Source: Desulfobacterales bacterium CG2_30_60_27
GTDB lineage: Bacteria > Desulfobacterota > Desulfobulbia > Desulfobulbales > CG2-30-60-27
Reading direction: 5' to 3'
NCBI GenBank assembly: GCA_001873115.1
Contig: MNYK01000057.1
Location: forward strand, 1 to 48,777
DNA: 48,777 bases
Both the position numbers and the translations under genes were made by a program. How positions within the stretch are numbered: position 1 is the first letter of the stretch; every line of letters starts with the position of its first letter. Positions 41,540 to 48,777 of this stretch are shown here, piece by piece. The notes beneath the pieces were generated by a model. The model saw only the letters and a list, made by a program, of their open reading frames with translations. It was not told the DNA's origin and did not search any database.

Positions 41540-42049
41540 ATGCCGCCGACCCACGAACACTTCATGCACATAGCCCTGGACGAGGCCAGGCTCGCCCTGG
41601 CCTCGGGCGAGTTCCCCGTGGGCTGTGTGCTGGTGGCCGACGGCCTGGTGCTGGCCCGGGGCCGCCGGCGGCACAGCCAGGGCGCCCACCCCTTTGAACT
41701 GGACCATGCCGAGATCGTCGCCCTGCGCTCCCTTGAGGCCCGTCACCCTGAAACCGATCGCACCGCTATCACCGCCTATTCCACCATGGAGCCCTGTCTC
41801 ATGTGCCTGGCCACCCTGTTGCTCAATAACGTCACCCGCATCGTCTATGCCTTTGAGGACGTCATGGGCGGCGCCGGTGACCTGGACCGCCAGCATCTGG
41901 CCCCGCTTTATCGGGATAAGGAGGTTGACCTGATTCCTGGCGTGCTGCGCGCTGACAGCCTCGCCCTCTTCCAGCGGTTTTTCCGCGATCCGGCCAACAG
42001 CTACTGGCAAGGCAGCCCCCTGGCCGAACACGTCCTGTCCCAGACATAG
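41540..42049 (+). CDS. Nucleoside/tRNA-type deaminase
   Basis: 169 residues of the cytidine/tRNA-adenosine deaminase fold. Zinc site: D-H-A-E (near 56-59, catalytic glutamate in H-A-E) and P-C-L-M-C (near 92-96), followed by the L-L-L-N-N-V-T-R-I-V-Y helix. Tail features (L-x-P-L-Y-R-D-K, F-F-R-D-P) are not those of canonical TadA, so guanine or another nucleobase deaminase is possible. It is followed 13 bases later by the radical SAM gene, and both read from the promoter at 41475. Confidence 0.85.
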   Translation: MPPTHEHFMHIALDEARLALASGEFPVGCVLVADGLVLARGRRRHSQGAHPFELDHAEIVALRSLEARHPETDRTAITAYSTMEPCLMCLATLLLNNVTRIVYAFEDVMGGAGDLDRQHLAPLYRDKEVDLIPGVLRADSLALFQRFFRDPANSYWQGSPLAEHVLSQT

Positions 42050-42062
42050 CGAGGAAAAGGCC

Positions 42063-43070
42063 GTGACCAAGCCCGTCGCCAAAACCCTGGCCTTCCGGCC
42101 CGGCGAACGCAACATCTTCTTCCATATCCTGACAGCCTGCAATCTGGCCTGCAGCCACTGCTACATCAACCCGACGCAGCACGGCCGGGAGATGGTCTCC
42201 CGCCAGACCATGGAGGAGTGGCTCCGACTCTTTTTCGACCCGGCCAAGGAAAACAACCTCATCTTCCTGGGCGGCGAACCCACCCTGCATCCGGACCTGG
42301 CCCACGGGGTCAAATTTGCCCGCGCCCTGGGCTACGCCTCGGTGACCATCGACTCCAACGGCTTCCTGTTCCACGACATCCTGCAGCAGCTCACCCCGCC
42401 AGACGCGGTTCTGAGCTTCAGCCTGGATGGGCCCGACCCGGCGGTGAACGACCCCATCCGCGGATCAGGTGTTTTCGCGGTTTGCACCGCCAATCTCCAG
42501 CAGGCAGTGCATTTGGGCTTCCGCACCAGTCTCATCTACACGGTAAGCCGCCGCAACCTCAGCCATCTGCACCGCATGCCCGCCCTCTTGAAAAGCTGGG
42601 GCGTGCAACGCTTCTTCATCCAGGTCATCGGCCTGCGCGGCAAACCGGCCGCCCGCGGCGAGGCCGACCTGCAGCTTACCCCCGAAGAGTGGCTGGCCAC
42701 GGTGCCCGCGGTGGCACGCCAGGCTGCCAAGTTAGGCATCGAGGTGATTTTTCCCAAGGTCTTTCTGGAAGAGGACGAGGTTTTTCAATGCGCCGGCCGG
42801 GTGGCGGAAAACTTTTTCATCTTCCCCAACGGCCGGGTCTACCAGTGCCCCCTGTGCGAGGACCATCCGCTCAACACCTGGCGCATCGAGGATAACCAAC
42901 TGGTCAAGAACCAGGGCCTGGTGGAGGAAAAACTCTTCACCCTCGATATCCCGGAGGGCTGCGTCATGAACAAGCTTCTGCAACCCGGCAATTTGCGTTA
43001 CGATCCCGACGGCCGGCCGCTGCACCGCATCTCGTGCTGTCTGTTGAAGCAGGAGATGCGGCCAGGCTGA
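42063..43070 (+). CDS. Radical SAM protein with SPASM-like C-terminus
   Basis: 335 residues with C-N-L-A-C-S-H-C-Y (C-x3-C-x2-C, near 27-34) for the SAM [4Fe-4S] cluster, G-G-E-P-T-L-H (SAM amino-group motif) and a C-terminal cysteine set (Q-C-A-G-R, Y-Q-C-P-L-C-E-D, G-C-V-M, S-C-C) resembling the auxiliary-cluster region of SPASM/twitch proteins. These act on peptides or carry out unusual C-H chemistry; no peptide substrate gene is visible nearby. GTG start preceded by GAGGAAAAGG. Reaction unknown. Confidence 0.85.
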   Translation: MTKPVAKTLAFRPGERNIFFHILTACNLACSHCYINPTQHGREMVSRQTMEEWLRLFFDPAKENNLIFLGGEPTLHPDLAHGVKFARALGYASVTIDSNGFLFHDILQQLTPPDAVLSFSLDGPDPAVNDPIRGSGVFAVCTANLQQAVHLGFRTSLIYTVSRRNLSHLHRMPALLKSWGVQRFFIQVIGLRGKPAARGEADLQLTPEEWLATVPAVARQAAKLGIEVIFPKVFLEEDEVFQCAGRVAENFFIFPNGRVYQCPLCEDHPLNTWRIEDNQLVKNQGLVEEKLFTLDIPEGCVMNKLLQPGNLRYDPDGRPLHRISCCLLKQEMRPG

Positions 43071-43101
43071 CAGAAACGGCGCCCTGACGACATAATGCTA
43101 C

Positions 43102-43144
43102 CCATTTTTTCCAGAAAACCGGTCCGTTTTTCCGGAAAAAATGG
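43102..43144. other. 17-bp inverted repeat after the radical SAM gene
   Basis: CCATTTTTTCCAGAAAA (43102-43118) pairs with 43128-43144 with one mismatch across a nine-base loop. It lies 32 bases after the radical SAM stop. Interrupted T-runs in the arms make it a possible terminator; it may also be a short mobile palindrome. Confidence 0.6.
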
Positions 43145-43222
43145 CCAATGGCCGAAGCTTGGGCACAACTGCCCGGTATAATAACCATCGGTAATCACAC
43201 AGATTATCATCCAACAAACGTG

Positions 43223-43240
43223 TTGGCACATGCATTGCTT
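43223..43240 (+). promoter_or_regulatory. Sigma-54 promoter of the PEP-CTERM gene
   Basis: TTGGCACATGCATTGCTT matches the sigma-54 consensus TGGCAC-N5-TTGC perfectly, with GG (43225-43226) and GC (43237-43238) ten bases apart. A perfect palindrome CCAACA-AACG-TGTTGG (43211-43226) overlaps the -24 element and may be an activator or repressor site. Transcription should begin near 43250, about 108 bases before the coding start. Confidence 0.85.
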
Positions 43241-43357
43241 ACTTAAATTGTCAGAAAACTGTGCGCGCACCCAAAAAAAGTTTGCTTTTGCGCGATGGCG
43301 GTTGATACAATAAATACAGGATGATTTGTAACTAATCGAAAAAACGGGAGAACAATG

Positions 43358-44113
43358 ATGAAATTATTAACCGGGTTATGCAATACTCTCATTGGTGGCG
43401 CCGCATTGCTTGGCATGGTTAGTCAAAGTCAAGCCATCCCTACGCTACAACTGGACATAGCAGGTGGATGGTACGACACCTCAGATGCAACCATAAAGTC
43501 ACAGGGGGACATTTTTACCCTGTACGCCCTCTTGACTCCGCAGAAAAATGCCGATATCAATGCCCTCTTGTCAGACACCTATTATATCTCGGCGGCATTG
43601 ACCCCCCAGGTAGGTCCTTCGGATGCAACCATGGGCTCCTTCACGATAGATGGCAACCAGATTATGGCCACCATCGACATGGATTATGGCACACCGCCAT
43701 TCGAAACCATCAACCAGGGTTCGCAATTTGGCACTGATTTGGGCCCACATGGTATATATGATACTTTTTTCAAGGAAATCTCTTTTAACTTTCTTGAGAC
43801 ACAGACTGTGGCCGCTTACAACACGCAACCGGGCGGGGAAGAAGCCAACCCTGGAGAAACAAGCTATTGGTTCGCATTCGACATCGACGTCACCGGACTA
43901 ACTGTTGGTGAGGTTCATTTCGACCTCTACGACACAGCAGTCAAAAAATTTAATAATAATCCTGATAAACTTAACATAAACGACTTTGCCCCATTCTCAC
44001 ATGATGCGCAAAGTGATGGAAAAACGCCGCCGGTCCCAGAGCCCGCCACCATGCTGCTCTTCGGCACCGGCCTGATCGGCTTTGCCGGCGTTGCCCGGAA
44101 ACAACTCCGCTGA
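43358..44113 (+). CDS. PEP-CTERM exosortase-sorted protein, choice-of-anchor N-like
   Basis: 251 residues: signal peptide (L-I-G-G-A-A-L-L-G-M-V-S-Q-S-Q-A), a beta-rich domain beginning P-T-L-Q-L-D-I-A-G-G-W-Y-D-T, as in choice-of-anchor N proteins, and a textbook C-terminal sorting signal (VPEPATMLLFGTGLIGFAG plus basic end). Exosortase would recognise V-P-E-P, and the protein is expected at the cell surface or in the matrix. The second of two adjacent ATGs (43358) has better spacing to GGGAG. Sigma-54 control fits the PrsK/PrsR regulation known for PEP-CTERM genes. No exosortase gene is in the window. Lower GC than neighbours. Confidence 0.88.
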   Translation: MKLLTGLCNTLIGGAALLGMVSQSQAIPTLQLDIAGGWYDTSDATIKSQGDIFTLYALLTPQKNADINALLSDTYYISAALTPQVGPSDATMGSFTIDGNQIMATIDMDYGTPPFETINQGSQFGTDLGPHGIYDTFFKEISFNFLETQTVAAYNTQPGGEEANPGETSYWFAFDIDVTGLTVGEVHFDLYDTAVKKFNNNPDKLNINDFAPFSHDAQSDGKTPPVPEPATMLLFGTGLIGFAGVARKQLR

Positions 44114-44139
44114 ACCAGGCCGCAATAGTTGCATCACGC

Positions 44140-44171
44140 AGGCAGGGCCGTAAGGCCTTGCCTTTTTTTTT
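44140..44171 (+). terminator. Rho-independent terminator between PEP-CTERM and tatB genes
   Basis: AGGCAGGGCC and GGCCTTGCCT pair with one mismatch around GTAA, followed by nine T. It ends the plus-strand PEP-CTERM transcript and separates it from convergent tatB. Confidence 0.85.
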
Positions 44172-44209
44172 ATTCTCCGGGGAAATCGACGTGGGATAGG
44201 GAAGGACGG

Positions 44210-44533
44210 TCACTGCTGCGCGTCTGCATCCTGGCCGGGACCAACGGCCTTGCCATCTTCCGGGCCGTCCGGCGAGGCTGCGGCAGACGGCGGTGGCCCG
44301 GCACTCTCGGGGGGCACGACGGGCGGGGCAGGCGGCGGCTGCCGCTGGAAATCTTCCCAGGGTTTATCGCCCACCTCGTCGCGCAGGCTGGCATTCAGGG
44401 AGTTGGCAGCCTTTTTCAATTCAAAAAATTGTTTGGCCAGGGACTTGGCGAGGCCCGGCAACTTTTCCGGCCCGACCACGATCAGGGCCAGGGCCATGAT
44501 GATCAAAAACTCGGGAAATCCAATACCAAACAT
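44210..44533 (-). CDS. tatB: TatB, twin-arginine translocation subunit
   Basis: 107 residues: short N-terminal helix starting M-F-G-I-G-F-P-E-F with the TatB glutamate at position 8, the G-P hinge (V-V-G-P-E-K-L-P), an amphipathic helix ([12 protein letters not shown]) and a proline-rich acidic tail. TatB and TatC form the receptor for folded, cofactor-loaded exported proteins. No tatA or tatC is nearby. The promoter at 44610-44638 has consensus spacing; the ribosome site is weak. Confidence 0.88.
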   Translation of the reverse strand: MFGIGFPEFLIIMALALIVVGPEKLPGLAKSLAKQFFELKKAANSLNASLRDEVGDKPWEDFQRQPPPAPPVVPPESAGPPPSAAASPDGPEDGKAVGPGQDADAQQ

Positions 44534-44609
44534 AAGACATTACCCATAAATCCTTAAAGGTCCATGTCTGGCCGACCCCGCCACCTTCAATCCCTTCCCA
44601 GACAACCAA

Positions 44610-44638
44610 ATCGTACGGCATTTGCCAAACAGTGTCAA
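44610..44638 (-). promoter_or_regulatory. Sigma-70 promoter of tatB
   Basis: On the minus strand TTGACA (44633-44638), 17-base spacer, TACGAT (44610-44615). The start is near 44603, about 70 bases before the tatB ATG. Confidence 0.7.
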
Positions 44639-44650
44639 GCCAGCGGCCAA

Positions 44651-44679
44651 TTGACTTTTGCACCCGGGTTGACTATGGT
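44651..44679 (+). promoter_or_regulatory. Candidate sigma-70 promoter of purA
   Basis: TTGACT (44651-44656), 17-base spacer, TATGGT (44674-44679). The -10 is weak. It is separated from purA by the MITE-like element, giving a predicted leader of over 200 bases. It is divergent from the tatB promoter with a 12-base gap. Confidence 0.45.
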
Positions 44680-44715
44680 TGCAGACCGTTGTTTGCCAGG
44701 GCCGCGCCAATGCTA

Positions 44716-44841
44716 GTACCATGGAACACATATTCTTTCGCATCCAACCCCTCCAAACCTCCCCTTATCAAGGGAGGCTTAAAGGCTTCCCCCCTGATAA
44801 GGGGGGATGGAGGGGGGTTGGACTTAAATGTTACAGGGTAC
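44716..44841. mobile_element. MITE-like element, 126 bp, in the purA leader
   Basis: Terminal inverted repeats GTACCATGGAACA and (reverse complement) GTACCCTGTAACA match at 11 of 13 positions. A TA dinucleotide stands at both ends (44714-44715, 44842-44843), as left by IS630/Tc1-type transposition. Inside are two long inverted arms (44744-44778, 44789-44821) with CCAACCCC and CCTTATCA/TGATAAGG cores, so the whole element can fold into one hairpin. It encodes nothing. The interval 44534-44901 otherwise holds only the two promoters. Confidence 0.8.
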
Positions 44842-44844
44842 TAG

Positions 44845-46218
<1,374 letters not shown>

Positions 46219-46224
<6 letters not shown>

Positions 46225-46866
46225 AATCTCGCCGCCGGCCATGACCCCGGCCATGTCGGTGGCCACCCGGGCCAGCATGTTGGGCACCGGCGAGGGGGCG
46301 CCGGACGTGCGGATGGGTGGAGGCGAGCTGATGGCGGCAAGGCGGGCCAGGAAGCCCACCTCGGGATAATCGATCTTCTGGTTGACGGCCTGCTCCAGGT
46401 ACCAGACCGTATCGCCGGTGGCAACGGCGAGCAGCCGTACCGAGACCTCGACCTGGGCGCCGCCGAACTCACTGCCCTCAAAAACCGTGCCCAACTGGCC
46501 GGCCAGCACATAATCCAAGCCGTTTGCCCGACCCAGATCCAGCGCCTCCCGCAGAGTGCCATACGGCGTGGCCAACTGTTCAACGGTCCGGAAAACCCGC
46601 TGGCCCAGCAATACGTCCTTGAACAGGGCGGCCACGCGCAGGCCCTGCGCCTGACCGATATTATCTGGCACCAGAAAGGGCAGCACCCCGACCTTTTTGT
46701 CCCAGCCGATATCCCCGCGCGGATGAATGTAAACTACCGGCGGGCCGGCCTTGACCGCGGTATCCGGTTTCACCTGACCTGACTTGAAGCCGGTACAGCC
46801 ACACGCCAGCAGGCCAATCAGCGCCAACACCACACCCCGCCTCACTTGCCCCTGCTTGCCTTGCAT
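46219..46866 (-). CDS. Lipoprotein with CsgG/TolB-N-like domain
   Basis: 215 residues. Lipobox L-L-A-C-G-C gives a lipid-anchored mature protein. The core (about 55-165: K-V-G-V-L-P-F-L, L-G-R-A-N-G-L-D-Y-V-L-A-G-Q-L) has the strand-helix pattern of the CsgG/TolB-N/FlgO-type anticodon-like fold. Downstream of two FlgO-like genes in the same direction, so it belongs to that operon. GAGAGAGG precedes the ATG at 46866. Possible role is an outer-membrane assembly factor for flagella or a surface fibre; not proven. Confidence 0.65.
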
Positions 46867-46885
46867 GTCAGCCTCTCTCTCGTGC

Positions 46886-47521
46886 TCAGCGCTCATAGCC
46901 CGACAACTCAAAAGGCCGGTCCCCGCCGCCGCCGTCGCCCCCGCCACCTTCCGCGCCGCTGGCCAGCAAGGCGTTGATGGCGCGACTGCGCTGGATCTCA
47001 AGGCCGGCCACGGACAAAACATCCTGGCCCCCGGCATCGATGAAGCGGACATTGACGATCACCGTATCCGGCGTCAGCGCATAGGTGCCGGTAACCAGGG
47101 CCACGGCGTTATGCTTGCTGGCCAGGAGTTTGGCGTCGCGGCTCAGGATGAGTTCGCCGCCCTGGCTCTTCATCAAGAGCTCGGAGGCGCGGCGCACCTC
47201 GATCACCCCGAAACCGTGCCGGAACAACCGGGTGGCCATGGCCTCGGTAAGAGTCCGGCCAAAGCGCGTCGTCTTGTACAGGTCGTCGATATCAACCACG
47301 GTGCTCATGATCAGACGGCCGTTGTCGCCCAGCGGCTGCCGCAGGCCAGTGGTGAGCTGCACGGCCAGCTCCTCGCCAAGGCCGAAAAAATCAGGCGCCA
47401 CGATGTTCATGGCCCGCCCCGTCCCCTGCCGCCAGCAGCCGCCACCCAGCAGCAGGATGGCAATGAGCAGCAGAGGCAAGGCCGCCCGGCCTGATCGTGC
47501 CATACATCTATTCGTCATCAT
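46886..47521 (-). CDS. FlgO-like lipoprotein
   Basis: 211 residues: lipobox L-L-L-G-G-G-C near residue 27, then a FlgO-type domain (about 75-185) with I-M-S-T-V-V-D-I-D-D-L-Y-K-T-T-R-F-G-R, L-S-R-D-A-K-L-L and V-T-G-T-Y-A-L-T-P-D-T. FlgO is an outer-membrane lipoprotein required for stable flagella in Vibrio. The start at 47521 has AGGG nine bases upstream; 47518 and 47503 are alternatives. No flagellar genes are in the window, so the association is by domain only. Confidence 0.7.
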   Translation of the reverse strand: MMTNRCMARSGRAALPLLLIAILLLGGGCWRQGTGRAMNIVAPDFFGLGEELAVQLTTGLRQPLGDNGRLIMSTVVDIDDLYKTTRFGRTLTEAMATRLFRHGFGVIEVRRASELLMKSQGGELILSRDAKLLASKHNAVALVTGTYALTPDTVIVNVRFIDAGGQDVLSVAGLEIQRSRAINALLASGAEGGGGDGGGGDRPFELSGYER

Positions 47522-47588
47522 GATCCACATCCCTGCCGTTGTCGTTGGGTTACCACCATGCCGGCCCGCATCCATGGGAAATGCATAA

Positions 47589-48416
47589 TCAATGTTCGCC
47601 AAACGCCTTCACCTGCACGGTTTTCTCCCGCGCCGGCATAAAAAGCCCCTCGTCGGCCAACATCTCCCGCACCATCCGGTCCATGCCAAACACCAGGCTG
47701 GCCGACGCGCAGATCATGGCATCGCTGTTCCTGAGCAGCCTGGCATAGAGGAAGATCTGTTCGCGGGCATAAGTGTAAGTTCCGACCACCATGAACTGGG
47801 CCGGGCGGGCGTATTCCAGCTCGTCCAGGTCACGGGAAAGCCCGTACTCCCCGTTTTGCTCACGGATCAAAATATTCGGGGTCTTGCGCACCTCGAGCAC
47901 CCTTACTCCGGACCGCGCCAAGGCGGCGATCATCTCCTCGCCCAGCAAGCGGCCCAAGGTAGAGGTGGCATAGAGGGCGTTGAGATTCACAAAGGAGCTG
48001 ACCGTAACCACGGGGCCGTCCGCCAATTCACCGCCGGCGGAGGCCAGGAGCTGGCTGGCCAGATCCTGCACCCGAGCGCGCAACGCCGCCCCAGCCTCAC
48101 CGGCCATGGCCTGCCTGGCGGCCGTCTCCCGTCTATCCGCCCCTGGCAAGGAAAAAAATTGCCACCAATGGCAGTCCTCGCCCTCGGACGGTCGGGGTCC
48201 GACCCACCAGGTACGGTAGGTGTAATCATCGGGCATGACGATGGAGGTATTGAGGAAATAGCCAACATTGGGAGGCCGGTCACCGTGGCCGGTGTACATG
48301 GGCCGGGCTTCGGGAAAAACTTCAGGACCATTCCCCAGAAACCAGCAGAAGCCGTCGGAGGCCGTCAGCACGAGTGCTGCCGCGGCCAGCACCGCGACCC
48401 GCAGTTTATCCACCAT
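47589..48416 (-). CDS. FlgO-domain exported protein, larger paralogue
   Basis: 275 residues: signal peptide (A-V-L-A-A-A-A-L-V-L-T-A-S-D-G-F-C), a 90-residue region rich in aromatic residues (Y-R-T-W-W-V-G-P-R-P), a short helical stretch, then a FlgO domain (about 150-260): V-S-S-F-V-N-L-N-A-L-Y-A-T-S-T-L-G-R, G-L-S-R-D-L-D-E-L and V-V-G-T-Y-T-Y. The presence of a cysteine at the predicted cleavage end (F-C-W) leaves open whether it is a lipoprotein. GAGG precedes the ATG at 48416. First gene of the three-gene operon. Confidence 0.72.
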   Translation of the reverse strand: MVDKLRVAVLAAAALVLTASDGFCWFLGNGPEVFPEARPMYTGHGDRPPNVGYFLNTSIVMPDDYTYRTWWVGPRPSEGEDCHWWQFFSLPGADRRETAARQAMAGEAGAALRARVQDLASQLLASAGGELADGPVVTVSSFVNLNALYATSTLGRLLGEEMIAALARSGVRVLEVRKTPNILIREQNGEYGLSRDLDELEYARPAQFMVVGTYTYAREQIFLYARLLRNSDAMICASASLVFGMDRMVREMLADEGLFMPAREKTVQVKAFGEH

Positions 48417-48777
48417 GTTTATCCTCTTCCTTATCATGCATGCTCCGCTGTCAAAAATCACCCGGCAAGGGTCAAGAATCCGGCAGAGGCAATTCAGGAC
48501 GCCGGCAAATCCCGCCGGGAAAAATTTTCCCGCCCTGGCGGCCCTGGCGGCCTCCAGTGCCCCGGCCGGGCCGCCGAATACAACCGGTCGATGCGGCGGC
48601 TATCCACGTGGCGATTATTAAGTAATGCATTTTCCATGCCATACAAATAAGCCCTGGACCGGCGCTCCCCTGGCCGCGGCAAAAAATCCATGTTGGCAAC
48701 AAATATAATTGTCCGGTTTTGTAGCAAATGAATTGTCCGCTTTTTATCCGGGGCGGAGTGGCTGGAGGGCGTAGCCC
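48417..48777. other. Gene-free right end with short direct repeats
   Basis: No convincing gene. On the minus strand the unit CGGACAATT-N-ATTTG occurs twice in about 43 bases (48698-48740), with a period near 24. Tandem CGGACA-type repeats are seen at ends of some IS21-like elements, so an insertion sequence may begin just outside the window. Small open frames here lack ribosome sites. Confidence 0.35.

Overview
The window is bacterial, GC-rich and gene-dense, and reads as an anaerobic, metal-exposed, flagellated member of the Desulfobacterota, probably Desulfobulbales-like. That is an inference from gene content: paired siroheme/ferredoxin sulfite-reductase-like proteins, five- and nine-haem c-type cytochromes, sigma-54 signalling, a PEP-CTERM exoprotein, acetate permease genes, and copper and chromate resistance. 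No rRNA, tRNA, CRISPR array or intact transposase gene was found.

Layout. 1-2.9 kb: end of a ZIP metal transporter, a TM2 protein, a flavin/PPOX protein and the chromate sensor ChrB. 3.0-5.0 kb: two small unknown proteins and an MFS permease with a coupled leader ORF. 5.1-7.1 kb: two tandem AsrC-like genes behind a very well-formed class II FNR-type promoter. 7.1-10 kb: a toxin-antitoxin relic, then an operon of a NifU-like scaffold, a GGGtGRT protein and a prenyltransferase-fold protein. 10.1-13.1 kb: MFS permease, DUF190-CBS protein and the fluoride channel FluC. 13.1-14.8 kb: two exopolysaccharide genes, each with an internal deletion. 14.8-15.5 kb: a MazF-type toxin-antitoxin pair with an apparently leaderless promoter. 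15.6-21.7 kb: a copper/silver efflux operon (FixH-like, TolC-like, CusB, CusA). 21.8-22.9 kb: YchJ-like and hypothetical proteins.

23.0-32.3 kb is the most interesting part. A pentahaem cytochrome, a membrane histidine kinase and a sigma-54 response regulator form an overlapping operon on the minus strand. The divergent plus strand carries a canonical -24/-12 promoter, a nonahaem cytochrome and a SurA/PpiC-type prolyl isomerase, closed by a strong terminator. The simplest reading is a redox-responsive circuit controlling an extracytoplasmic electron-transfer protein.

32.6-41.2 kb: a second MazF pair, a response-regulator fragment, the acetate permease cluster (DUF485, ActP, cNMP/CBS/DUF294 protein, exonuclease with a frameshift), a TolC protein beside the stump of a deleted RND pump, and a two-gene chromate transporter. 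41.5-48.8 kb: nucleoside deaminase and radical SAM genes, a PEP-CTERM protein behind a second consensus sigma-54 promoter, TatB, a MITE-like element inside the purA leader, purA, and three FlgO-like proteins.

Two themes recur. Degenerate 7-bp tandem repeats sit at gene ends and supply several stop codons, and several loci are in decay (RND, polysaccharide genes, AbrB antitoxin, regulator fragment). Coordinates were read by eye from the sequence; domain boundaries are approximate.
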